DNA of 64,000 bases from Catonella massiliensis (GTDB taxonomy: Bacteria; Bacillota; Clostridia; Lachnospirales; Lachnospiraceae): positions 2,232,001-2,296,000 of the forward strand of contig NZ_JAEPRJ010000001.1 in the NCBI RefSeq assembly GCF_016651435.1, in the 5' to 3' direction. Below the pieces are notes generated by a model, which saw nothing but the letters and a program-made list of their open reading frames with translations, was not told the DNA's origin and searched no databases. Positions 25,806-33,366 of this stretch are shown here, piece after piece (the stretch's first letter is position 1; each line of letters opens with the position of its first letter). The translations under genes were made by a program, and so were the position numbers.

Positions 25806-26777
25806 TTATGTTGTTCCGCGTTCTATTAGTTTGACAGGTATAAGTTCGAGCTCAGGCACTTTCTCCCCATCAACCATCTTTAATACGTTCTCTACACATT
25901 TTCTAGCTATCTCTGCACAATCCTGCTGTACAACCGTAAGCTCAGGATATGACAGTTCGGTGATTTCAGTCCCGTCATAGGCCACAATGCATAAATCATC
26001 AGGAATACTAAGTCCCTTTTGCTGCGCAACAGAAAGACAGCTAAGCGCTCCTATATCTGTTGTCATTATCCCGTCAACATTCTCGATAATATCCCAGTAT
26101 TTATGCACCATGTCTTTGTTGTAGCTATAGCTAAGTGCATCCCAGGCTGTTATAATGGAGATAACCTCCACCCCCGCTTCCTCCAAGACCTCTTTCATTA
26201 CTTCATGCCTTATATTGGCTGTTCTTTTTTTATCGAGACCGGCTGTGAACTGGCACACTCTCTTGCAGCCTTTCTTTATGAAAAGCTCAGCCACAAGTCT
26301 TCCTCCCATTTCGTGCTCTGACCTAACTATGGGAACTCCGGCCTCTGAGTTCCTATCAAAGCTAACTATGGCGCCTCTTGAATGATTGCTAAAATCCGGC
26401 AATTCATCTACACAGGAAATAATACCGTCTACCGCCCTGCTATCAAGCATATCAATGAATGACTTCTGCCTGTTTACTATATCGAGGGTATTGCATATAA
26501 GGCATTTATAGCCTTGTTTATAAAGCTCAATTTCCATGTGCTTCATTATTTTTGCAAAAAATGGATGTTCCTGGTTAGGAACCATGACTCCAATGATACC
26601 GGTACGCTTCTTTACCATATTGGTTGCTATCGCACTAGGTTTATACCCTATTTCTTCAACAGCTTTCATTATCCTAAGCCTTGTTTCCTCGGATACATAT
26701 CCGCTGTTATTCAATGTCCTAGACACAGTGCCAATACCTACCCCGGCTCTGACAGCCACATCTCTAATGCTAGCCAT
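25806..26777 (-). CDS. LacI-family transcription regulator
   Basis: 323 residues. N-terminal helix-turn-helix ASIRDVAVRAGVGIGTVSRTLNNSGYVSEETRLRI with hinge helix near residue 50, then a periplasmic-binding-protein-like effector domain (GVMVPNQEHPFFAKIMKHME start). Upstream of and co-oriented with the fructoside transporter and GH32 genes, so it is the probable local repressor; the effector would be sucrose, fructose or a fructo-oligosaccharide. It has its own terminator. Confidence 0.92.
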   Translation of the reverse strand: MASIRDVAVRAGVGIGTVSRTLNNSGYVSEETRLRIMKAVEEIGYKPSAIATNMVKKRTGIIGVMVPNQEHPFFAKIMKHMEIELYKQGYKCLICNTLDIVNRQKSFIDMLDSRAVDGIISCVDELPDFSNHSRGAIVSFDRNSEAGVPIVRSEHEMGGRLVAELFIKKGCKRVCQFTAGLDKKRTANIRHEVMKEVLEEAGVEVISIITAWDALSYSYNKDMVHKYWDIIENVDGIMTTDIGALSCLSVAQQKGLSIPDDLCIVAYDGTEITELSYPELTVVQQDCAEIARKCVENVLKMVDGEKVPELELIPVKLIERGTT

Positions 26778-27026
26778 TTCTTACCTTTGCCTTCCTGTGT
26801 TCCACATGTTTTCATATTCTTAGATGGAATTATACAACATTATTCAGTTTTTGAATAGAGTTTTGTGCAATTTTTATTTTTAACATGTTTATTTATAAAA
26901 CAAATTAGAATCCTTCTGAATCAAGAGAAAGTTCAAGTTTTTAGTTTTTGAAATTAAATTGTATTTGTATTTAGGTTAAATATGCCGAATGTACTTTAAT
27001 AGGCCAAAAATTAATTACTGTTCTAC
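26778..27026. other. AT-rich gap upstream of the LacI-family gene
   Basis: No gene is visible. A TATAAT on the minus strand near 26835-26840, with no convincing -35, is the likely lacI promoter; an ATTCA/TGAAT hairpin lies just upstream of it. Confidence 0.4.
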
Positions 27027-27060
27027 AAAAAAGATACCACATCATCATTGACATGGTATC
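27027..27060 (-). terminator. Conserved-loop terminator, copy 2 (after hydroxyacyl-CoA dehydrogenase)
   Basis: GATACCA/TGGTATC stem with loop ACATCATCATTGAC type, followed on the minus strand by TTTTTT. Unlike copies 1 and 3 it lacks the T-run on the plus side, so it acts in one direction. Confidence 0.8.
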
Positions 27061-27130
27061 TGGTTATTAAATTATGTGGTGTCAAAATCATTTAATGACA
27101 TACTATGATATGGATTAAAAAACTGACACA

Positions 27131-28087
27131 CTATTTATACTTATAGAAGCCCTCTCCTGCATTTATACCGGTCTTACCCTCATCTATGTATTTCTTAAGG
27201 ATAACTCCTATCTTGGCAGGAATAGAATCAGGGTCTGAAGTAGCAAGCGGATCCATCATGTTTATATTGTACGCAGTAGTAAGTCCTACAATGTCTAATA
27301 TCTGGAAAGGTCCTAGAGGAGAACCTGTTCCGAGTCTCCAGGTGAGGTCTATGGTAGCAGGATCAGCTACTTCCTTGGCTAAAAGCATCTCGCCTGACTT
27401 AAGGAAAGGAACCAGCATCGAGTTAAGTATATACCCTGGCTGCTCTTTTTGAAGCTTAAGTGGAACCATTGCTATGTCCTCTGCAAATTTAGCTACCGCA
27501 TCGTAAGCTGCCTTATCGGTTCCGTCATGTCCCATAATCTCCGCAGTATTGCTCTTCCATATATTGTTTGCAAAATGAATGGCAAGATACTTTTCAGGTT
27601 TGGTAAAGCAGTGCCTAAACTGGCTTGGAATCATTGTTGATGAGTTGGTAGCAACAATCGTTTTATCCTCAAGTACTGCATTTAACTTGGTATAGAAATC
27701 CACCTTAGCCTCAGGATTTTCAGCCATCGATTCAATAACTAAGTCGCAATCCTTCACTGCTTTTGCCAAGTCAGTTTCATACTTCAGGTTCTTATAAGCC
27801 TCTTCCACCTTATTCTTTAACTCTTCTATACTCTCTGCGGTAGCATTTTCAATATCAGGAATCAGCCCTCTTGAAACCATCGCTCCTTTTACGCCTGCTT
27901 TAGCCTTTGCAGCTTCAAGCTCAGTTAGATAAATACCACGCAAACGCTCAATCTTTGGCTTGGTTCTTTCAATTGACTCTGCACTTCTAAGCCATAGGGT
28001 TACATTGAAGCCTCTGTATGCTGTCTGAAAAGCAATCTGGCTTCCAAGTACTCCGCCACCTGCAACTACTACATTTTTGATACTCAT
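27131..28087 (-). CDS. 3-hydroxyacyl-CoA dehydrogenase family protein
   Basis: 318-residue NAD-dependent dehydrogenase. The N-terminal Rossmann loop is VVVAGGGVLGSQIAFQTA. The substrate region reads NSSTMIPSQF and then HFANNIWKSNTAEIM, where most 3-hydroxybutyryl-CoA dehydrogenases have HFFNP; the catalytic His is kept but the motif differs. The start at 28087 follows AAGGAGG by six bases; upstream in-frame ATGs lie in or before the promoter. Stands alone, with no thiolase, crotonase or acyl-CoA dehydrogenase gene beside it, so a role in butyrate synthesis is not supported by context. Confidence 0.8.
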   Translation of the reverse strand: MSIKNVVVAGGGVLGSQIAFQTAYRGFNVTLWLRSAESIERTKPKIERLRGIYLTELEAAKAKAGVKGAMVSRGLIPDIENATAESIEELKNKVEEAYKNLKYETDLAKAVKDCDLVIESMAENPEAKVDFYTKLNAVLEDKTIVATNSSTMIPSQFRHCFTKPEKYLAIHFANNIWKSNTAEIMGHDGTDKAAYDAVAKFAEDIAMVPLKLQKEQPGYILNSMLVPFLKSGEMLLAKEVADPATIDLTWRLGTGSPLGPFQILDIVGLTTAYNINMMDPLATSDPDSIPAKIGVILKKYIDEGKTGINAGEGFYKYK

Positions 28088-28148
28088 ATACATCCTCCTT
28101 GCACGTTTTGGTAATCGCTTCGCAAATTCAAAGCTATGCTTTGGTATA

Positions 28149-28177
28149 ATAATACTCTTAAAGCATTTTGCTGTCAA
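28149..28177 (-). promoter_or_regulatory. Promoter of the hydroxyacyl-CoA dehydrogenase gene
   Basis: TTGACA (28172-28177), 17-nt spacer, TATTAT (28149-28154) on the minus strand. From here to 28349 the sequence is AT-rich with no gene seen. Confidence 0.75.
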
Positions 28178-28349
28178 TTGTGTAATTTATTAATCTTTTT
28201 CATATTTTGCTGTAATAATTATATAATTGTCAAAATATTATCAAAGAATAGATCAGGATCTTTTACGATATAACTATCACTATGAAATAACAGAACATGT
28301 AAGTATAGTAGTAAAACCAGGACGGAAACTTATAGTACGCCTGTATAAT

Positions 28350-28383
28350 AAAAAGATACCACATCATAGACATGGTATCTTTT
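28350..28383 (-). terminator. Conserved-loop terminator, copy 3 (after branched-chain aminotransferase)
   Basis: AAAAGATACCA/TGGTATCTTTT, identical stem to copy 1, with the loop shortened by three bases to ACATCATAGAC. It lies 147 nt beyond the ilvE stop; no nearer terminator is evident. Confidence 0.75.
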
Positions 28384-28529
28384 CGTTAACGTTTCATCAA
28401 CTCTTCATTTACTTATAGTATTATTATACAGATACAAGCGGCATTGACACTTGTAACATTTAACCTTAGCTAATAAACATGGCAAGGTCTTAGATTGCCT
28501 TCACTATATATCCGGCTATCAACGGTATA

Positions 28530-29555
28530 TCATTTTATCTCATATATCCATCCCTCAGGAGCAGGTATTCTTCCAAGCTGGATGCCTGTAAGGGTATCAT
28601 AAAGCTTCTTAATAACAGGCCCCATTTCTTCTGCACCGTACTTAAAGGCTATCTCTTTGCCGTGGTCTACCACTCTTGCGACAGGACTTATTACAGCTGC
28701 AGTTCCACAAAGACCGCATTCTGTAAAGTCTTTTACCTCACTAAGATATACTTCTCTTTCCTCTACCTTTAGTCCAAGCATATGCTCTGCAACATGGATA
28801 AGGGAACGCCTTGTAATAGAAGGAAGAATTGTGCTTGACTTAGGCGTAACCACAGTTCCATCCTTTGTTACAAAGAGGAAGTTAGCTCCTCCAGTCTCCT
28901 CAACCTTGGTTCTGGTTGCTGCATCAAGGTACATGTTTTCTGCATAGCCTTCATTGTGTGCTACTACAATAGGATGAAGGCTCATTGCATAGTTAAGTCC
29001 TGCTTTGATGTCACCTGTTCCCCTCGGAGCGGCTCTGTCAAAATCACTTACCTTTATGGATATTCCCTTTGTACCGCCCTTAAAGTAAGGACCTACAGGT
29101 GTAGTAAATACTCTAAACTGATACTCATCAGCAGGCTTTACTCCAATGACAGGACTGATTCCAAAGGCATAGGGCCTTACATAAAGTGTTGCACCATGGC
29201 CATATGGAGGTACATAGGCTTCATTCGCCTTAACTGTCTTTAACACGGCATCTACAAATCTATCCTTGGTAAATACAGGGATTTCCATCCTCCTGCAGGA
29301 TGCCTCAAATCTTTCACCATTTAAGTCAGGTCTGAAGGTAACTATCCTTCCATCCTCTGTAGTATAGGCTTTCAGCCCCTCAAAGCAGGTCTGCGCATAC
29401 TGAAGCACTCCTGCGCATTCACTCATCACTATCTGGTCATCAGAAGTAAGCTCTCCTTGATCCCAAGCACCGTTTTTATAGTTTGATACATATCTTTTAT
29501 CTGTTTTCATATAGCCAAAGCCGATATTGGCCCAGTCTAAATTTGCCTTTTCCAT
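28530..29555 (-). CDS. ilvE: Branched-chain amino acid aminotransferase
   Basis: 341-residue PLP enzyme of fold type IV, class of long BCATs: transfers amino groups between glutamate and the keto acids of Leu, Ile and Val. Marks are QTCFEGLKAY, the cofactor lysine in TGDIKAGLNYAMS, and CGTAAVISPVARV near the C-terminus. Good GGAGG before the ATG. Single gene with a consensus promoter and a structured leader. Confidence 0.93.
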   Translation of the reverse strand: MEKANLDWANIGFGYMKTDKRYVSNYKNGAWDQGELTSDDQIVMSECAGVLQYAQTCFEGLKAYTTEDGRIVTFRPDLNGERFEASCRRMEIPVFTKDRFVDAVLKTVKANEAYVPPYGHGATLYVRPYAFGISPVIGVKPADEYQFRVFTTPVGPYFKGGTKGISIKVSDFDRAAPRGTGDIKAGLNYAMSLHPIVVAHNEGYAENMYLDAATRTKVEETGGANFLFVTKDGTVVTPKSSTILPSITRRSLIHVAEHMLGLKVEEREVYLSEVKDFTECGLCGTAAVISPVARVVDHGKEIAFKYGAEEMGPVIKKLYDTLTGIQLGRIPAPEGWIYEIK

Positions 29556-29584
29556 ATTTTCCTCCGAATATTATCTGATTTTAC

Positions 29585-29635
29585 ACAGGAAACCGTCCTG
29601 TTTTTGCAGTTTACCTGCTTATGCAGTTTACTTGC
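29585..29635 (-). promoter_or_regulatory. Structured leader of ilvE with tandem hairpins
   Basis: Within the roughly 140-nt leader there is a 6-bp hairpin ACAGGA/TCCTGT (29585-29601). Two copies of a 17-nt unit follow (GCAGTTTACCTGC at 29606-29618 and GCAGTTTACTTGC at 29623-29635, plus-strand reading), each able to fold on itself. No T-box consensus is present. Confidence 0.4.
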
Positions 29636-29699
29636 CTGTAAGCCCTGCATAGTCTTCTGCAAAATGATATGGCTGTGGATAGAATTTTATCTGTTTCAC

Positions 29700-29728
29700 A
29701 GTCTAGCACCGCATCTTGCCACTGTCAA
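29700..29728 (-). promoter_or_regulatory. Promoter of ilvE
   Basis: TTGACA (29723-29728), 17-nt spacer, TAGACT (29700-29705) on the minus strand. A GTTATA/TATAAC palindrome with 5-nt centre lies at 29744-29760, 15 nt upstream of the -35. Confidence 0.8.
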
Positions 29729-29831
29729 CAAAACTTACGATTTGTTATAGTTAATATAACCTGGAAAAATAACCATGCTTTTTCTAAGTTCTGTGGCGGT
29801 TAAATGGCAGCTAAGCCACTATCTAAGTCTC

Positions 29832-31073
29832 CTATAATAGCCCTAGCTGACCTGCCACAGCCTTAGGTACGTAAGCCTTTACTTTGATGCCATCGCCCTC
29901 ATACTCCTCCGCTAAGAGCTGGCCTTTCTTTCTGATTACAGATATTTTAGAGGTATCTGCATAGGAAAGAACTGTATCAATAAGCACCTTGCCCTCCCTA
30001 AGTATCTCTGTAATCTTACTTAAAAGTTCATCAATTCCTTCACCTGTCTTAGCTGAGCCCTTTACAACTGCATCCGCTTTGATATCCTTTATTATCCTTT
30101 CTTCTTCAAGCTTATCCTGCTTGTTTAAGAATGTAACAACAGGCTTTCCGGTGACTTTTAGTTCTTCAAGAGTCCTATACACTACCTTCATCTGCTCGTC
30201 CACCTCAGGATTTGAAGCATCTGCCACATGGAGAATCAGGTCTGCGTACTTTGCCTCTTCCAGTGTGCTCTTAAAGGCATCTACCAGATTGTGAGGAAGT
30301 TTACTGATGAAGCCTACGGTATCGGTAAATAATACCTCCTCTCCATCAGGGATTTTGAGGCTTCTGGTGGTAGGGTCAAGGGTTGCAAACAGCTTGTCTT
30401 CCGCAAGTATGCCTGCATCTGTAATCTTGTTAAGAAAGGTTGATTTCCCTGCATTGGTATACCCCACTATGGCTATCACAGGTATTCCGTCAGACATCCT
30501 GTGTTTTCTAAGTGTTTCTCTTGAGCTTTCAACCTTTTCTATCTCACTTCTTAGCTGGCTTACCCTCTCTCTTATCGCTCTCCTGTCAGACTCAAGCTTT
30601 GATTCACCGGGACCTCTTGTACCTATACCTCCTCCAAGTCTTGAAAGGTTCTTCCCTAGTCCTGTAAGCCTTGAGGAGCGGTACTTTAACTGAGCAAGCT
30701 CTACCTGAAGCTTACCCTCACTGGTCTGAGCGTGAGCCGCAAATATATCAAGGATAACCAGAGTTCTATCAAGCACCTTTATATCCAGTTCATCTTTTAG
30801 GTTGGATAGCTGAGCAGGCGAGAGCTCATCATCGCAGACTATCCCGTCTGCGCCAAGCTCCTCTGCAAGTTCCCTTATCTCTTCCACCTTTCCCTTTCCT
30901 ACATAAGTAGCCTTGTTGATGGACTCAAGATTCTGTATCACCCTGCCGACTGTCTCTCCACCTGCTGTTTCAAGCAGTTCTTCAAGCTCTGTAAGGCTTT
31001 CTTCCATTCTGTCCTTACCGGTTTCTACACCTACAAGGATGAATTTTTCTTTTATTTCTGAGGTTTGTATCAT
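29832..31073 (-). CDS. hflX: Ribosome-associated GTPase HflX
   Basis: 413 residues. N-terminal HflX domain with TYVGKGKVEEI and the Gly-rich LGGGIGTRGPGESKLE linker, then a G domain with G1 GYTNAGKST, G3 DTVGFI and G4 NKQD, and a short C-terminal domain. Known homologues split stalled or stressed 70S ribosomes. It follows a TPR lipoprotein gene by 8 nt; its ribosome site overlaps the end of that gene. Confidence 0.95.
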   Translation of the reverse strand: MIQTSEIKEKFILVGVETGKDRMEESLTELEELLETAGGETVGRVIQNLESINKATYVGKGKVEEIRELAEELGADGIVCDDELSPAQLSNLKDELDIKVLDRTLVILDIFAAHAQTSEGKLQVELAQLKYRSSRLTGLGKNLSRLGGGIGTRGPGESKLESDRRAIRERVSQLRSEIEKVESSRETLRKHRMSDGIPVIAIVGYTNAGKSTFLNKITDAGILAEDKLFATLDPTTRSLKIPDGEEVLFTDTVGFISKLPHNLVDAFKSTLEEAKYADLILHVADASNPEVDEQMKVVYRTLEELKVTGKPVVTFLNKQDKLEEERIIKDIKADAVVKGSAKTGEGIDELLSKITEILREGKVLIDTVLSYADTSKISVIRKKGQLLAEEYEGDGIKVKAYVPKAVAGQLGLL

Positions 31074-31081
31074 ATATTCTC

Positions 31082-32260
31082 CTACTTTGACTTCCTTGTT
31101 GAAAGGAAGGTGATTTCACGTGCCATTTCCTTGTCTTCAGGATATAGCTTGCCATACTCTAAGGCTGCTTCATAAGCCTTGTTATAATCAGTCAGTTTTT
31201 CATTAAGCACTACCTTCTTTTGCATAAGCTGCTTCATCGCTGATATATCCTCTAGAGCCAAGCCTTTTGCTACACAGGCTAAGGCTTCCTGATATTTCTC
31301 TTCTTTCATAAGACAGTCAGCCATGCCGTCATACCAGCCCGAAAGAGTCACCCTGCCCTTATCTTGTGCATATTTTTCAAATAGCTCCCTTGCTCCTTGG
31401 TAGTCTCCCTCATCCATCGCAATTTTTGCCAGATAATAAGAGCTTTCGAGTATTCCCTTTGTATAGGCTGTATTTAAATATTCTTTTGCCTTGTCGTTAT
31501 TGCCCCTCAAATATTCTAAAATGCCCGCATTGTAGCCACTTAGAGCATCTGTTATCTTAATACCCGCTGCCCTGTTAAGCACTTCCGCAGCCTTCTCATT
31601 TTCGCCCTTTGCAACAAGGACTTCATATTTTCCAAAATACGCGCTAAAGTTAGATGCATCTCTCTCAATCGCATAATCATAGTTTGTCACTGCCTTGACA
31701 GCATCTCCCATTGCAGCATAAACCTCTGCAAGCTGACTATACAGGCTTACATCAGGCTTTTTCACATTTAGCATCTCTTCATATATATCCGCAGCAGCCT
31801 GATACTCACCAAGCTTTATATCTGTAAGCGCGATGTATTTTTTGATGTCATTATCAAGTGAAGAAGCTTCTTTGATTGCAGCCGCACTGGCAAACTGAGC
31901 TAAGGCTTCGTTATATTTTCCAAGCTTAAGATAGGCAATACCCTTGCCCCTGTACAGGGATTTGTTATTCTCTCTTACTATCTGATTGTCTTTTGGCGAA
32001 TAGCCCTTGTCAAAATAATTGATAGCTGCCTCGTACTCCTCAAGACCTATTTCGGCAAAGCCTGCCGCTATATAGAATTCCGCCCTGTCAGAGCTCTTTC
32101 CTATAGCCTCCTCGTAGGCTTCAAGAGCTTCTTCATATTGCTGTTTTTCCATCAGCTTATTGCCTGTTTTATAATATGAATTGGCTGAGCTCCCACCGCA
32201 GGATGTTAAAAACAAGGTTAGGCAAAGCAGGGCAGTTATTCTTATCTTATCCAAAATCAT
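31082..32260 (-). CDS. TPR-repeat lipoprotein
   Basis: 392 residues. Lipoprotein signal with lipobox LTSC near residue 21, then a regular series of about ten tetratricopeptide units (for example YYKTGNKLMEKQQYEEALEAYEEAI), so an extracellular protein-protein scaffold anchored to the membrane. No specific partner can be deduced. First gene of a two-gene unit with hflX. Confidence 0.85.
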   Translation of the reverse strand: MILDKIRITALLCLTLFLTSCGGSSANSYYKTGNKLMEKQQYEEALEAYEEAIGKSSDRAEFYIAAGFAEIGLEEYEAAINYFDKGYSPKDNQIVRENNKSLYRGKGIAYLKLGKYNEALAQFASAAAIKEASSLDNDIKKYIALTDIKLGEYQAAADIYEEMLNVKKPDVSLYSQLAEVYAAMGDAVKAVTNYDYAIERDASNFSAYFGKYEVLVAKGENEKAAEVLNRAAGIKITDALSGYNAGILEYLRGNNDKAKEYLNTAYTKGILESSYYLAKIAMDEGDYQGARELFEKYAQDKGRVTLSGWYDGMADCLMKEEKYQEALACVAKGLALEDISAMKQLMQKKVVLNEKLTDYNKAYEAALEYGKLYPEDKEMAREITFLSTRKSK

Positions 32261-32291
32261 GACTTATCACCTCCGAATAAAGTTCATTTCA

Positions 32292-32320
32292 ATAGTATTG
32301 TAAAACATCAGGGTTGTCAA
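32292..32320 (-). promoter_or_regulatory. Promoter of the TPR lipoprotein-hflX unit
   Basis: TTGACA (32315-32320), 17-nt spacer, TACTAT (32292-32297) on the minus strand. From 32321 to 32523 no gene is visible. Confidence 0.75.
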
Positions 32321-32523
32321 CAAAGTTATCCTCAATTACTCAAGAAATATCCTTAGACTATAGTAATAAGACTACAGGAGACATTGTGATATTTCCTGTA
32401 TATCGTATAATATGCAGTGTAGCCTATGAACAAATGTAGTTATCCGATAAATCTATAGAAAATGAGCAGATAGCAGACTCTAATCCCCTTCACAGGCTTA
32501 GTCTATGCGGAAAATTTTCCCTC

Positions 32524-32552
32524 TTGACATTTCTTATATATGTGTTTATAAT
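32524..32552 (+). promoter_or_regulatory. Promoter of tRNA-Trp
   Basis: Full consensus: TTGACA (32524-32529), 17-nt spacer, TATAAT (32547-32552), 14 nt before the tRNA. Confidence 0.9.
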
Positions 32553-32566
32553 TGATACGTTGACTT

Positions 32567-32637
32567 AGGGGATTGGTCAAATGGTATGACAAGGGTCTCC
32601 AAAACCTTTAGCGGGGGTTCGATTCCCTCATCCCCTG
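32567..32637 (+). tRNA. tRNA-Trp (anticodon CCA)
   Basis: 71-nt cloverleaf. Acceptor stem AGGGGAT/ATCCCCT, anticodon stem AGGGT/ACCTT with loop CTCCAAA giving anticodon CCA, T loop in GGTTCGATTCC, and discriminator G as in bacterial tRNA-Trp. The 3' CCA is not encoded directly after the discriminator. Single tRNA with its own promoter and terminator. Confidence 0.95.
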
Positions 32638-32644
32638 TACCAAT

Positions 32645-32670
32645 AGGAAGCAGAAATGCTTCCTTTTTTT
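32645..32670 (+). terminator. Terminator after tRNA-Trp
   Basis: AGGAAGC/GCTTCCT stem with a 6-nt loop followed by seven T. Confidence 0.92.
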
Positions 32671-32703
32671 ATTTTAATTATTTCTTCCTGAGACAGTTTA
32701 TAA

Positions 32704-32732
32704 TTGCATTGAACTTCTGATGATGATATAAT
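32704..32732 (+). promoter_or_regulatory. Promoter of the DUF4160-DUF2442 pair
   Basis: TTGCAT (32704-32709), 17-nt spacer, TATAAT (32727-32732), 32 nt before the first ATG. Confidence 0.75.
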
Positions 32733-32764
32733 CAAAATAGAAATATAGAAGAAAGAGGTAAATA

Positions 32765-33031
32765 ATGCCAACAATATCAATGTTTTACGGTATAGTCATC
32801 AGGATGTACAGAGAAATTGGTGGTAAACATAATCTTCCACATATTCACGCTGAATATCAAAATGATGAAGTTGTTGTAAGTCTTAATGGAGATGTTTTGG
32901 AAGGACAAATACCAAACAAAAAATTAAAACTTGTTCTGGCTTGGTTAGAAATACATAATGATGAACTTTATGCTAATTGGCAATTACTTAGTAACGGCGA
33001 GAGAAGTTTTATGATTGACCCATTAAGATGA
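32765..33031 (+). CDS. DUF4160 domain protein
   Basis: 88 residues. Family marks: MPTISMFYGIVIRMY start, then HNLPHIHAEYQNDEVVVSLNGDVLEGQIP and the helical KLVLAWLEIHNDELYANW end. These small proteins are commonly found paired with DUF2442 proteins, as here, and have been proposed as toxin-antitoxin-like modules; no activity can be shown from sequence. Confidence 0.85.
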   Translation: MPTISMFYGIVIRMYREIGGKHNLPHIHAEYQNDEVVVSLNGDVLEGQIPNKKLKLVLAWLEIHNDELYANWQLLSNGERSFMIDPLR

Positions 33032-33042
33032 AAGGAGTATAT

Positions 33043-33285
33043 ATGTTACAACCTAAATTAATAAGCGTTACTCCAAAAGATAACTATAGACTTTTACTTG
33101 TGTATGAAACTGGAGAACAAAAACTATTTGATGTTAAACCTTATATTACCGGTGAATGGTATGGTGAATTGAAGGATTTAAACAATTTTAATTCTGTCAG
33201 AGTTGCAAATCACACCGTAGAATGGAATGGTGGCCAGGACATTTCTCCTCATGAACTTTATGAAGATTCCATAAGTATTGTTTAG
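33043..33285 (+). CDS. DUF2442 domain protein
   Basis: 80 residues with the family pattern of a YRLLLVYETGEQKLFDV strand pair and the C-terminal VEWNGGQDISPHELYEDS. AAAGGAG lies 6 nt before the ATG at 33043; an in-frame ATG five codons earlier overlaps the DUF4160 stop but lacks a ribosome site. Second gene of the pair, 11 nt after the first. Confidence 0.85.
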   Translation: MLQPKLISVTPKDNYRLLLVYETGEQKLFDVKPYITGEWYGELKDLNNFNSVRVANHTVEWNGGQDISPHELYEDSISIV

Positions 33286-33330
33286 ATTAAAGATCATTAA
33301 TTTTTAGTTAGAACTTCATCTTTCAAAAAG

Positions 33331-33366
33331 AGCAGGCACCTACAATTGATGCCTGCTTTATTTTTA
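33331..33366. terminator. Bidirectional terminator between DUF2442 and NSS transporter genes
   Basis: AGCAGGCA/TGCCTGCT stem with an 11-nt loop. T-runs follow on both strands (TTATTTTT on plus, CTTTTTG on minus), serving two convergent genes. Confidence 0.88.

Noticed and set aside
29556..29700. Possible T-box before ilvE
   Set aside because: The conserved T-box sequence and antiterminator bulge are missing.
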